A stretch of 64,000 nucleotides of DNA from Rhizobiaceae bacterium (GTDB taxonomy: Bacteria > Pseudomonadota > Alphaproteobacteria > Rhizobiales > Rhizobiaceae). The stretch is taken from assembly GCA_025698895.1 (NCBI GenBank), contig JAILWO010000002.1:682001-746000 (forward strand), in the 5' to 3' direction. Position 1 is the stretch's first letter, and every line of letters starts with the position of its first letter. A program made the translations under genes and the position numbers. This document shows positions 24,701 to 32,311 of the stretch, one piece after another. The notes beneath the pieces are model-generated. The model saw nothing but the letters and a program-made list of their open reading frames with translations. It did not search any database and was not told the origin of the DNA.

Positions 24701-26436
24701 ACGCACGCGCATGGTTGAGCTACTTCGGCTCAATGCCGCGCCCCGGCGACACGATCGAGAGCGAGGAGGTGCAGACGATCGTCTTCCGGGGTATGGCGAG
24801 CTTAACGAGTGCGGCCTGCCTGGCACTGACCTTCAAGGACGAGAAGGACGTCGCGGAGGCCAAGCTCAAGCAGTTCGTCGGATTCCTGCTGGGCAGAAGC
24901 AATCCGCACGCCCCAATGGGTGCCACTTCGGCTGCCGGCCATATTGCCTTCGGCGATGTCAAACATCTGAAGAGAGCGTGCTCAATCGCGTTTTCAGCCG
25001 AGGGTCTCAAGCGGCTGGGCGTGCCAAGCGAGGAAGAGCAGGACGGGCTCGGCAGCTTCCCGGTGGCTTTCGTCGCCGGAATGGGTCAGCGTGGCACCAT
25101 CCTGGGAGATGGAGAGAGCGCTCAAGACTGGGACTGGGCTGACCTGGTGAAGACCGCCGGAGCGGAACCAGGGTCAAAGCCGGACAAGGTGACGCACGCG
25201 GTCCTCATCGTGATGGCGCGCGATTCCCAGTCGTTGAAAACGTATCTGTGCGAGCTCCGGCCAGAGATCGACCAGGTTGCCAAGCAAGTGCACGAGGTCG
25301 TCTGCGCCTATGTCGGCGGCGACGCCAAGAAGGAGCATTTCGGGTTCAGGGACGGTATCTCGCAGCCTGTGATGCGGGGAACCGACGAGTTTGCCAAGGG
25401 CGTCCTCGCGCATGATGCTGCGGCTGCCGGAGAGTTCATCCTGGGCTACCCGGACAACGCGAAGACATTTGCGCCGTCGCCCTTCCTGTGGGCGACGCGC
25501 GACCCGAAGGGCGAACTGCCTTCGCCGCCCGATAGGACGCCCGGTCGGTTCGCCAACTTCTCACCGGAGACACCCTGCGATCGGCGGGATTTCGGGCGCA
25601 ACGGCACGTTCCTTGTCATCAGGCAGCTCGAACAGGATGTGGACGCCTTCTGGCAGGCGATGGAGGATCACGCGGCGGAAATCAACGAGAACGCGAATGG
25701 ATCAGTGATGCCGATAAGCGCCGAATGGCTGGCCGCGAAGATGATGGGGCGCTGGAAGAATGGCGTGCCGCTGGTTCGTCAGCCTGAAATGGGGCGCACG
25801 GCCCGCGAAGAGCGCGAGCTTCAGCATGATTCCACGGTCAATAGGTCACGCGAGGCCGAGGACGAGGGGAAGCCCGAACCGGGCAGCACAAATCTCGCCG
25901 ACGAGAACGATTTCCTGTTCGGCAGGGACGATCCGCAAGGCTTCAGATGCCCGCACGGCGCGCATATCAGGCGCGCCAATCCGCGCGACTCCTTTGCGCC
26001 CGGCTCGGCGCAGCAGGTGGAAATTTCCAACCGTCACAGGATCCTTCGACGAGGGCGGGCTTATGAGCAAGGCGACAAGAGGGGCCTGCTCTTCATGTGC
26101 CTGAACGCCAACATCGAGCGGCAGTTCGAGTTCATTCAGCAGACATGGACCAATTCGCGCTCGTTCCATGGCCTCAGGATGGAGCCCGATCCACTGCTGC
26201 TTACGGCGGCTGGACGACACCAGAACAAGGTCGGCCAGATGCTGCAGTATACGATACCAACCCCGAACGGTCCCTATGTTCTCAACGGCCTCGGCTCCTA
26301 CGTGACCATGAGGGGTGGAGGCTACTTCTTCCTGCCCGGGAAGGCGACGCTGAGATATATGAGCCTTGTGCCGGCCCATCACGGCGTGCAAAGCGATCGT
26401 GACATGTCCGGAAAGCTCGAGGTGGCCCAGGCGTAG
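21778..26436 (+). CDS. Cytochrome P450 - membrane hairpin - DyP-type peroxidase fusion
   Basis: A 1552-residue multidomain haem protein. Residues about 1-490 are a P450: GFVPTT in helix I (T293, T294), ExxR at E347-R350, and FGHGDHSCVGRELA with haem cysteine C435. Residues about 550-605 and 864-915 look like two related ferredoxin-like repeats. Two hydrophobic helices lie between (about 729-789). The C-terminal DyP peroxidase spans about 995-1540, with GFRDG (D1192), proximal histidine H1396 in HGAHIRR, and RILRRG. There is no signal peptide. It probably oxidises a lipid or aromatic substrate using peroxide, but the substrate cannot be read from sequence. A strong GGGGGGAG site precedes the ATG. 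The order suggests coupled peroxide generation or consumption in one membrane-anchored chain. Confidence 0.88.
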   Translation: MAWKAKYDQRVDDLRTRLDVEIASSHDFIFGPPTWRASLSSALRDDWLLPTLLRFARTFMPVFSFAGLRFVTRATNVREAFERSGDFRVPFGPEMRDLSGVGATAGEEVVTFALGVDLSDEEGEHGRQRELLETLLRPEDHETVLEDVRCVARGLLEDSGGRIDAMKDYFIPILTEVCLTYYGLECDEPEEFAKWAMAASAMLFADPYGEEDTRRAGLAGAKRLNAVIDRSWNNWKKRAARDPSNPQLDKTLLGRMAILEGPHQKLRGDIDCAKTDGRVRSLMLGLITGFVPTTALAAGHALAALRRQGQFGRLADAARGFNGNATSLEARKQDAHRREQVAKIILEAARLKPAGYPGHLRRARQTTSLQNAHAFSWLRGWPFAAGPTVQKDATLMVSTASALMDENLVGEAPHKFQPDRSFEPNLMFGHGDHSCVGRELATKVMTEAYAMLFARPEIRPAAGWFTRMKRLGTFPYSFPMAFAPELAVEGLKVAPRLQSMITIAIPVPQDKKEKLFDTLETLGNPAKPSPDRSPGDQPANLADCLQDTQIVHFASMVVAEVAKRDGPRAMLIIEIAADGEPRDVLKKIEAKAASQLSPILELTGMPASSRPAEWLGQSKHLLNVRQRPWGTTGLNFNGADEFPAHQIEQERELFKYVKDEIERFIDSHRGEGNFSLGALRFVRKRIRANRPDLKHLLFRPGSVTLRLSTWNERSAGEAVATFLRSSPHAWTVYLLFAAVGVAAGLVAGLAADSFLGGSLVGVLAGLTAILLTSALALALVGAAALVLRWHESRDMTDDTDPKFSHVIALEALENHPGYQQNHVTAVTELKKGWFRRLALATGFFGIAQVIKYRFRHGFIADIGTIHQAKWFRIPNSDTMVFQANYDGSWESYLEDFANKAYQGQNAAWSHCVGFPKTRFMTLDGARDGDRFKRWVRRKQVKVPFWYSRFPDMTNDQVRINALVRDGLARARTDTDARAWLSYFGSMPRPGDTIESEEVQTIVFRGMASLTSAACLALTFKDEKDVAEAKLKQFVGFLLGRSNPHAPMGATSAAGHIAFGDVKHLKRACSIAFSAEGLKRLGVPSEEEQDGLGSFPVAFVAGMGQRGTILGDGESAQDWDWADLVKTAGAEPGSKPDKVTHAVLIVMARDSQSLKTYLCELRPEIDQVAKQVHEVVCAYVGGDAKKEHFGFRDGISQPVMRGTDEFAKGVLAHDAAAAGEFILGYPDNAKTFAPSPFLWATRDPKGELPSPPDRTPGRFANFSPETPCDRRDFGRNGTFLVIRQLEQDVDAFWQAMEDHAAEINENANGSVMPISAEWLAAKMMGRWKNGVPLVRQPEMGRTAREERELQHDSTVNRSREAEDEGKPEPGSTNLADENDFLFGRDDPQGFRCPHGAHIRRANPRDSFAPGSAQQVEISNRHRILRRGRAYEQGDKRGLLFMCLNANIERQFEFIQQTWTNSRSFHGLRMEPDPLLLTAAGRHQNKVGQMLQYTIPTPNGPYVLNGLGSYVTMRGGGYFFLPGKATLRYMSLVPAHHGVQSDRDMSGKLEVAQA

Positions 26437-26455
26437 CGGGGCGCTATCCACGCGT

Positions 26456-26581
26456 GCCGGTGAGTCAATTTCCCCAGTTCTGGGCAACATGCTTGACTTC
26501 GCGAGAGATCAGCTCGGCTTCTTCACCAATACGAGCCGGGACTACGGTGACGTCGTCGCGCTGAATTTCGCGGGGAGGCGC
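26456..26581 (+). pseudogene. Orphan N-terminal fragment of a second cytochrome P450
   Basis: One frame reads SPVLGNMLDFARDQLGFF and then SRDYGDVVALNFAG, the standard N-terminal region of a bacterial P450 (proline-rich lead, then the first beta-strand). There is no helix I, ExxR or cysteine motif downstream; the frame runs into the regulator leader. It shares no obvious sequence with the P450 in the fusion, so it is a piece of a different P450 gene, left by deletion. Confidence 0.7.
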
Positions 26582-26660
26582 CTTCGCCGATGGCCGTTGG
26601 CAATGGCCATTGAACCCGCGTCCGTGTTTATGCGGGCGCGCGGTATGGGTATCCTGGGCC

Positions 26661-28565
26661 ATGCATGAAGTGGCTTCGAAAGTGATCGCCGATCTGGTCG
26701 AACTGCTCCCCGACGGCGAGCGGCGGCTGCTTCTGCGCCTGTGCGCCATCGCCGGCGAGGGCGGCGAGGCGGCGATGACAGTGTCGCGCCGGGAACGCGC
26801 CGCGGCCGCCGGACTGGCCGCCAGCCTCCCCAGCGCGGTTCGCTGGCAGGGCGGCGAACTCCAGCTTGTTTCGCGCGATGCAGCGAACGTCCTGCACGCG
26901 GCCGTGGTCGCAGACACGCCCGGGGCAGGGGACCGGTCCGCCCGTGATCCCGTCGCCATGATCCGCATGGCACAGGATCGCGGAGAGTTCGCGCGCGCCC
27001 TTGCCCTCTTCGAGGAGAATGGCGGCATCTATTTCATCCACTATCACGGCAACGACGCCTGCCTCGACGTGCTGAACCGCTTCCCGCAGGAGGTGGTGGA
27101 AGCCGAGGAAATGCTGACCCTGGCGCTTGCCATGCATGCGCTGAAGGCAGGCAACGTTACCCATGCACGTTTGCTGATGGTTCGCCGTTTCGGCGACGAC
27201 ATGCTGAGCCTGGAGACGGTGATCCGCGGCAGGGGGCGCTACTCGCTCGCGGTGCGCCAGTTCCGTTTCCTGATGGCGATCTATGAGGACCACACGGTGT
27301 CGAACACGCTGCGCGCGCTGCTGTTCGACATGCTGGCCGAATTCCCGATCGACGATCATCTGCATCGCGGCGGTTTCTACAACTCCATGCTCGCGGTCTG
27401 CCTGCAACGGCATGAGCTGAACGAGGCCGAGGAGATCGCCAAGCGCGCGCACCATCACTATCGTGAAGCCGAGGCGCATCTGCTCGTCTTCTATATCGAG
27501 CTGCATCGTGTCGTCTTCTCGCTTCGGCGCGGCATGCTTGCCGAGGCGGAACGCTGGGTTTCGCAGGCGCGCGAGGCGCTGGGCCGGGTTCGCTTCGACA
27601 CGCCGACCGACCAGCGTCTCCTGAACCTGCTCGACGGGGTGGTGGCCTACGAGAAGGGCGAGCCCGAACATCTCGTGCGTTTCGTCGCCGAGGAATTCGA
27701 CAAGTTCGCCTATGGCGAAATCTGGCCCACCGTCGTGGAACTGGCGCTGGTCTATTGCAGCCGTGTGGTGAGCCGTCAGGTGGGGCTTGGCGCCGCCATC
27801 AGCTTTCTCGACAAATGGCGCGTTCAGGAATGGCGCTCGCGACGCTTCAACCTCGCCATCACCATGCGCGAGGTCGAGATCCTGCAGAGCGCCAATCGCT
27901 GGCAGTCGGCCGCCGACCGGCTCATGACCGTGCAGTCGCGCATCAACCTCACCTGGGTGGAAAGCGCCGAGGAGGCCCTGGCGCGCCTTGTCGACCCGAT
28001 CGAGATCGAACTGGCGATGGCGTGGCTGCGCCATCTGATCCAGCACCAGCCGCGGCGTCCGTTCCTGCGCGACCAGGTGGAGATGCTGTCGCGCAACGAG
28101 AACATCGGCGAGCGCGAGCGCGGCAGGCTGCGCCTGTGGGCGGCCTATCTCGCCCGCACGCACCGCGACGTCACCCGCGCGCGCCATCTGTTCTCGGAAC
28201 TGCTGGAGGACGTGGCGCGGATCGGCATCATCACGCATCTGCTTGGCGATATCGGTCTTGTCGACGCGCTGCTGGACGACAAGCGCATCGCCGCGCATGT
28301 GCTTTCCTCGCCGGACAGACGCGGCACCGTGCGCAAGCTGCACCTGTTCACGCATCGTCGCGAGACGGAACGAACCCCGCTCACCAGGCAGGAACTGCGC
28401 GTCCTGCGGCTCGTGGCGGAAGGCGCAACCAACAAGTTCGTTGCGCGCCAGCTCCGGCTTTCGGAGGTCACGGTGAAGTTTCACCTGACCAACGTCTACC
28501 GCAAGATGGGCTGCGCCAAGCGCGCCGAGGCGGTGGCCGGCGCCCGCTCGCTCGGCTGGCTTTGA
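26661..28565 (+). CDS. MalT-like helical-repeat regulator with LuxR-type DNA-binding domain
   Basis: A 634-residue transcription factor. The last 65 residues are a LuxR/GerE helix-turn-helix (LTRQELRVLRLVAEGATNKF, LSEVTVKFHLTNVYRKMGC). Most of the rest is helical-repeat (TPR-like) sequence. The P-loop ATPase of classic MalT proteins is not visible, so it is a short relative. The ATG at 26661 has only a weak ribosome site; an upstream TTG at 26610 is possible. It precedes the ABC transporter operon by 126 bases on the same strand and is the likely activator of that operon. Confidence 0.8.
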   Translation: MHEVASKVIADLVELLPDGERRLLLRLCAIAGEGGEAAMTVSRRERAAAAGLAASLPSAVRWQGGELQLVSRDAANVLHAAVVADTPGAGDRSARDPVAMIRMAQDRGEFARALALFEENGGIYFIHYHGNDACLDVLNRFPQEVVEAEEMLTLALAMHALKAGNVTHARLLMVRRFGDDMLSLETVIRGRGRYSLAVRQFRFLMAIYEDHTVSNTLRALLFDMLAEFPIDDHLHRGGFYNSMLAVCLQRHELNEAEEIAKRAHHHYREAEAHLLVFYIELHRVVFSLRRGMLAEAERWVSQAREALGRVRFDTPTDQRLLNLLDGVVAYEKGEPEHLVRFVAEEFDKFAYGEIWPTVVELALVYCSRVVSRQVGLGAAISFLDKWRVQEWRSRRFNLAITMREVEILQSANRWQSAADRLMTVQSRINLTWVESAEEALARLVDPIEIELAMAWLRHLIQHQPRRPFLRDQVEMLSRNENIGERERGRLRLWAAYLARTHRDVTRARHLFSELLEDVARIGIITHLLGDIGLVDALLDDKRIAAHVLSSPDRRGTVRKLHLFTHRRETERTPLTRQELRVLRLVAEGATNKFVARQLRLSEVTVKFHLTNVYRKMGCAKRAEAVAGARSLGWL

Positions 28566-28691
28566 AAACCTATACCAGAATTGCCAGAACCTAGACTCCT
28601 CGCGCATTGAACCGCGCGACCCCGCGCTTCCAGGATACGCCGACGAAAGACCGTGCCTCGCAGGCGCGGCGCATCGGGGCACGGCATCGGC

Positions 28692-29720
28692 ATGCAGGAG
28701 AACTATCTCTATACGTTCGCCAAGCGCATCGCTGGCTTCGTCGGCGTGCTGTTCGTCCTGTCACTGATGATCTTCGTCCTTGCCCGGGTCGTGCCGGGAG
28801 ACCCCGCGCGCATCGCGCTCGGCCCCAGCGCCACCCAGGCGCAGGTCGACGCGATGCGTCAGTCCATGGGGCTCGACCGGCCGCTGGTGGAACAATACAC
28901 GACCTATGTCTGGAACGCGCTGCAGGGCGACCTCGGTCGCTCGCTGATCTCCGGCCGGCCGGTCACCACCGAGATCGCGGCGCTGCTTCCCGCCACGCTC
29001 GAACTCGTGCTGGTGACCGTCATCATGATGGCGCTGATCGCCATTCCGCTCGGGGTGATCACCGCGCGCTACCGCAACACCTGGATCGACAATACGGGGC
29101 GATTTTTCTCGATCGTCGGCGTGACCATGCCGAGTTTCCTGTTCGCGATCCTGCTCCAGCTCTTCGCCGCCTATTTCCTGGCCGACTGGCCCATCATCGG
29201 CCGCATCGACCATACGCTCGCCGCGCCGAGAGGACCTACCGGCCTGCTGCTCGTCGATTCCCTCGTCCACGGCCGCCTCGACGTGTTCGCCGACGCCTTC
29301 CAGCGCATTCTCTTCCCGGCGCTGGCTCTGGCCATGTCGGGCATCGGCCAGATCACGCGCATCACCCGCTCGGCGATGATCGAGAACCAGCGCCGCGACC
29401 ATGTGCTGACGCTTCAATCCTTCGGCGTGCCGGACCGGGTGATCGTCTTCCGTTACCTGCTCAAGCTGTCCTCGATCGCGCCGCTGACCATCATGGGGCT
29501 CGAATTCGCCTCGCTGATCGGCAACGCCTTCGTGGTCGAACTTGTCTTCTCGTGGGGCGGCTTCGCCTCCTACGGCCTGTCGGCGATCCTCCAGAAGGAC
29601 CTGAACGCGGTGATGGGCGTGGTGCTGCTGTCCGGCCTGTTCTTCATCGTCGCCAACATCATCATCGACATCATTCTGCTCATGCTCGACCCGCGCCTGC
29701 GGCTCAAGGAGGCGCGCTGA
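28692..29720 (+). CDS. Dipeptide-type ABC transporter permease (DppB family)
   Basis: A 342-residue inner-membrane permease with six hydrophobic segments. It has the family N-terminus FVLARVVPGDPARIALG and the permease loop near HVLTLQSFGVPDRVI with EFASLIGNAFVVE. It forms the translocation channel with the next gene. The stop overlaps the next start by one base (TGATG), showing translational coupling. The ATG at 28692 is chosen; an in-frame GTG at 28653 would add a basic 13-residue extension. Confidence 0.9.
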   Translation: MQENYLYTFAKRIAGFVGVLFVLSLMIFVLARVVPGDPARIALGPSATQAQVDAMRQSMGLDRPLVEQYTTYVWNALQGDLGRSLISGRPVTTEIAALLPATLELVLVTVIMMALIAIPLGVITARYRNTWIDNTGRFFSIVGVTMPSFLFAILLQLFAAYFLADWPIIGRIDHTLAAPRGPTGLLLVDSLVHGRLDVFADAFQRILFPALALAMSGIGQITRITRSAMIENQRRDHVLTLQSFGVPDRVIVFRYLLKLSSIAPLTIMGLEFASLIGNAFVVELVFSWGGFASYGLSAILQKDLNAVMGVVLLSGLFFIVANIIIDIILLMLDPRLRLKEAR

Positions 29721-30595
29721 TGCCGGTCGACGTCACCCACGAAACCGAGGCGCTGACGCCGCGCTACATGGCCTGGTACCGCTTCACGCGGAATCCGACC
29801 GCGATCATCGGCGCGCTGATGGTGCTTTCGGTGGTGTTCCTGGCCGTGTTCGCGCCGCTCATCGCGCCCTATCCCGAACATGTCGGCGCCGCCGTGAATT
29901 TCCGCGCCCGGCACAGCGCTCCCGATCTCTCCTACTGGATGGGAACAGACAAGGTCGGTCGCGACATCCTCACCCGCGTCATCTACGGCTTCCGCATCTC
30001 GCTGCTGCTTGTCGTGGGCGTCCTCGCGGTCGCGGTCCCGCTGGGCGCGGCACTTGGCCTGATGGCCGGCTATTTCGGCGGCTGGACCGAGCGGCTGATC
30101 GCGGGCCTCACCAATGTCATGCTGGCGATCCCGCCGCTGGTGATGGCGCTCGCGGTCGGCAATGTGCTCGAGCCGAACCTCGTCAACGCGATGATCGCGA
30201 TCACGCTCTTGTGGTGGACCTGGCACGCGCGGCTGGTCTACCGCGTGTCGAAGTCGATTGCGGCGGAAGACTTCGTCGAGGCCGCCAGGGTGGCCGGCGC
30301 CAGCCACTGGCATGTGCTGACGCGCGAAATCCTGCCCAACTGCATTTCCGTCATTTCGGTCAAGACGACGCTGGACGCCGCCTTTGTCATCCTGTTCGGC
30401 GCGACGCTGTCCTTCCTCGGTCTGGGGGTGAAGCCGCCGACGCCCGATCTTGGATCGATGGTGGCCGACGGGCGGCAGTTCCTGCCCGAGATGTGGTGGG
30501 GCGTGCTCGCACCCGGCTTCGCCATCTTCTACGCCACGCTCGGCTTCAACCTCCTGGGCGACGGCCTGCGCGACATGTTCGACGTAGAGGTCTAG
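29720..30595 (+). CDS. Dipeptide-type ABC transporter permease (DppC family)
   Basis: A 291-residue permease partner with the DppC marks GTDKVGRDILTRVIYG and the EAARVAGASHWHVLTREILPN coupling loop. A single long N-terminal helix (about 30-50) is followed by five more. It begins within the stop of the preceding permease gene and is followed by the fused ATPase gene after six bases. Confidence 0.92.
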   Translation: MPVDVTHETEALTPRYMAWYRFTRNPTAIIGALMVLSVVFLAVFAPLIAPYPEHVGAAVNFRARHSAPDLSYWMGTDKVGRDILTRVIYGFRISLLLVVGVLAVAVPLGAALGLMAGYFGGWTERLIAGLTNVMLAIPPLVMALAVGNVLEPNLVNAMIAITLLWWTWHARLVYRVSKSIAAEDFVEAARVAGASHWHVLTREILPNCISVISVKTTLDAAFVILFGATLSFLGLGVKPPTPDLGSMVADGRQFLPEMWWGVLAPGFAIFYATLGFNLLGDGLRDMFDVEV

Positions 30596-30601
30596 GCAGA
30601 C

Positions 30602-32281
30602 ATGACCTCGCTCCTCGATGTCACCGGCCTCAACGTCTCCTTCCACACCTATGGGCGGCGGCTGCATGTCCTGAAGGACGTGGCCCTGTCGATCCCGCGG
30701 GGCGGGCGCGTGGCCCTGATCGGCGAGACCGGCTCCGGCAAGTCCGTCACCAGCAAAGCCGTTCTCGGCACGCTGCCCGGCAACGCGCGGGTGGAGAGCG
30801 GCGAGATCCGGTTCAAGGGCGAAGATGTTCTTCAAATGCCGCGGGCGCGCCGCGACGGCCTCAAGGGCACCGCCTTCTCCGTCATCATGCAGGACCCGCT
30901 GTCCTCCTTCAATCCGGTGTTCAGGATCGGCCGCCATCTCGGCGACGTGATGTACTACGCCGACCGGCGCCTCGGCCGGAAGAGCACGGCTGCCGAGCGT
31001 GACCAGCGCATCTTCGACGTGTTGCGCAAGGTTCAGCTCGACGATCCGCGCCGCGTCGTGGAAGCCTATCCCTCGCAGCTTTCGGGCGGCATGCGCCAGC
31101 GCGTGCTGATCGCGCTGTCGCTGCTGCACCAGCCTGATCTCCTTATCGCCGACGAGCCGGGCACGGCGCTCGACGTGACGACCCAGGACGAGATCATGAA
31201 GCTGATCAACCGGCTGGTTTCGGAAAACGGCCTGTCGCTCCTGATGATCACGCACAATCTCGGCGTGGTGCGCCAGATGGCCGACGACGTCTATGTGATG
31301 CGCCATGGCGAGATCGTCGAGCACGGTACGCTCGGCGACATATTCTCGCGGCCCCGGCAGGCCTACACGCGCCAGCTCATCGACGCGATCCCGCCGCTCT
31401 ACGGCACGAGGGTGGAGGACCAGAAGCCTGCCAACGCCGATCCGATCGTCGAGATGCACGGCGTCACCAAGGTGTTCGAGCAGAAACCGCTGATCGGGAC
31501 GGGCACGCGCCATGTCGCGGTCTCGGATGTCTCGCTGTCGGTGAGGCGCGGCGAGATATTCGGGCTCGCCGGCGAATCCGGCTCGGGCAAGACCACGGTC
31601 GCGCGCATGATCATGGGGCTGATCGGCACGACGGACGGCACCGTCATCGTCGACGGCCAGCGGGTCGAGGACGAGCGTGGCAGCGACGCCTTCCGGCGCA
31701 AGATCCAGATCGTGTACCAGAATCCCGGAACGTCGCTGAACCCCAAGCGCACCGTTGGCCAGACCCTGCGCGTGCCGCTGGCCTTCGCGGGCATGAAGGG
31801 CAGGGCGCTGGACGACAGGATCGCCGAACTGCTGAACCATGTGGACCTGCCCGCCAATTATGTCGGGAAGTATCCGCACGAGCTCTCCGGCGGCCAGAAG
31901 CAGCGCGTCGCGATCGCCCGCGCGCTGGCGCCCGGTCCGGACATCATCGTTCTCGACGAGCCGACATCGGCGCTCGACGTGTCGGTGCAGAAGAACGTGA
32001 TCGCGCTCCTGACGAGGCTGCGCGAGGAGCTGGGTCTGACCTACCTGTTCATCTCGCACGACCTGTCGTTGATGCGCAATTTCTGCAGCCGCATCGCCAT
32101 CATGCTGCGTGGCGAGATCGTCGAGGCAGGCGAGCCGCGCATGGTCTTCGACAACCCCCAACACCCCTATACCCGCGCACTGATCGCCGCCGTTCCGGTG
32201 ATCAGCGACGAAGAGGAAACGCGCAAGCCCCGCGTGAGCGACGAGGAGCGCAGGCGCTACCTCGTCGACACCGCGGCCTGA
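30602..32281 (+). CDS. Fused DppD-DppF-type ABC ATPase
   Basis: A 559-residue protein with two complete nucleotide-binding domains. The first (about 1-265) has Walker A GETGSGKS and signature LSGGMRQRV. The second (about 280-545) has Walker A GESGSGKTT, signature LSGGQKQRV and LDEPTSALD. Each ends with the oligopeptide-family tail, such as HPYTRALIAAVP. The two ATPases of a dipeptide transporter are normally separate genes; fused forms are common in Rhizobiales. It powers import by the two permeases upstream. Confidence 0.93.
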   Translation: MTSLLDVTGLNVSFHTYGRRLHVLKDVALSIPRGGRVALIGETGSGKSVTSKAVLGTLPGNARVESGEIRFKGEDVLQMPRARRDGLKGTAFSVIMQDPLSSFNPVFRIGRHLGDVMYYADRRLGRKSTAAERDQRIFDVLRKVQLDDPRRVVEAYPSQLSGGMRQRVLIALSLLHQPDLLIADEPGTALDVTTQDEIMKLINRLVSENGLSLLMITHNLGVVRQMADDVYVMRHGEIVEHGTLGDIFSRPRQAYTRQLIDAIPPLYGTRVEDQKPANADPIVEMHGVTKVFEQKPLIGTGTRHVAVSDVSLSVRRGEIFGLAGESGSGKTTVARMIMGLIGTTDGTVIVDGQRVEDERGSDAFRRKIQIVYQNPGTSLNPKRTVGQTLRVPLAFAGMKGRALDDRIAELLNHVDLPANYVGKYPHELSGGQKQRVAIARALAPGPDIIVLDEPTSALDVSVQKNVIALLTRLREELGLTYLFISHDLSLMRNFCSRIAIMLRGEIVEAGEPRMVFDNPQHPYTRALIAAVPVISDEEETRKPRVSDEERRRYLVDTAA

Positions 32282-32311
32282 GACACCGACCAGAAAGGCA
32301 GGACCAGAACA

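Noticed and set aside
18993-26660. Duplicate of the tRNA-Ser 3' end as a second attachment site
   Set aside because: No second copy of the tRNA 3' end was seen on reading to the end of the segment, and no integrase gene was found, so no island boundary is claimed.
26628-28682. 684-residue minus-strand frame across the LuxR-type regulator
   Set aside because: Antisense to a clear regulator with a C-terminal helix-turn-helix; no recognisable domain on the reverse strand.
29570-32164. 864-residue minus-strand frame across the ABC transporter genes
   Set aside because: Antisense to permease and ATPase genes, with skewed histidine, arginine and aspartate content typical of reverse-strand artefacts.
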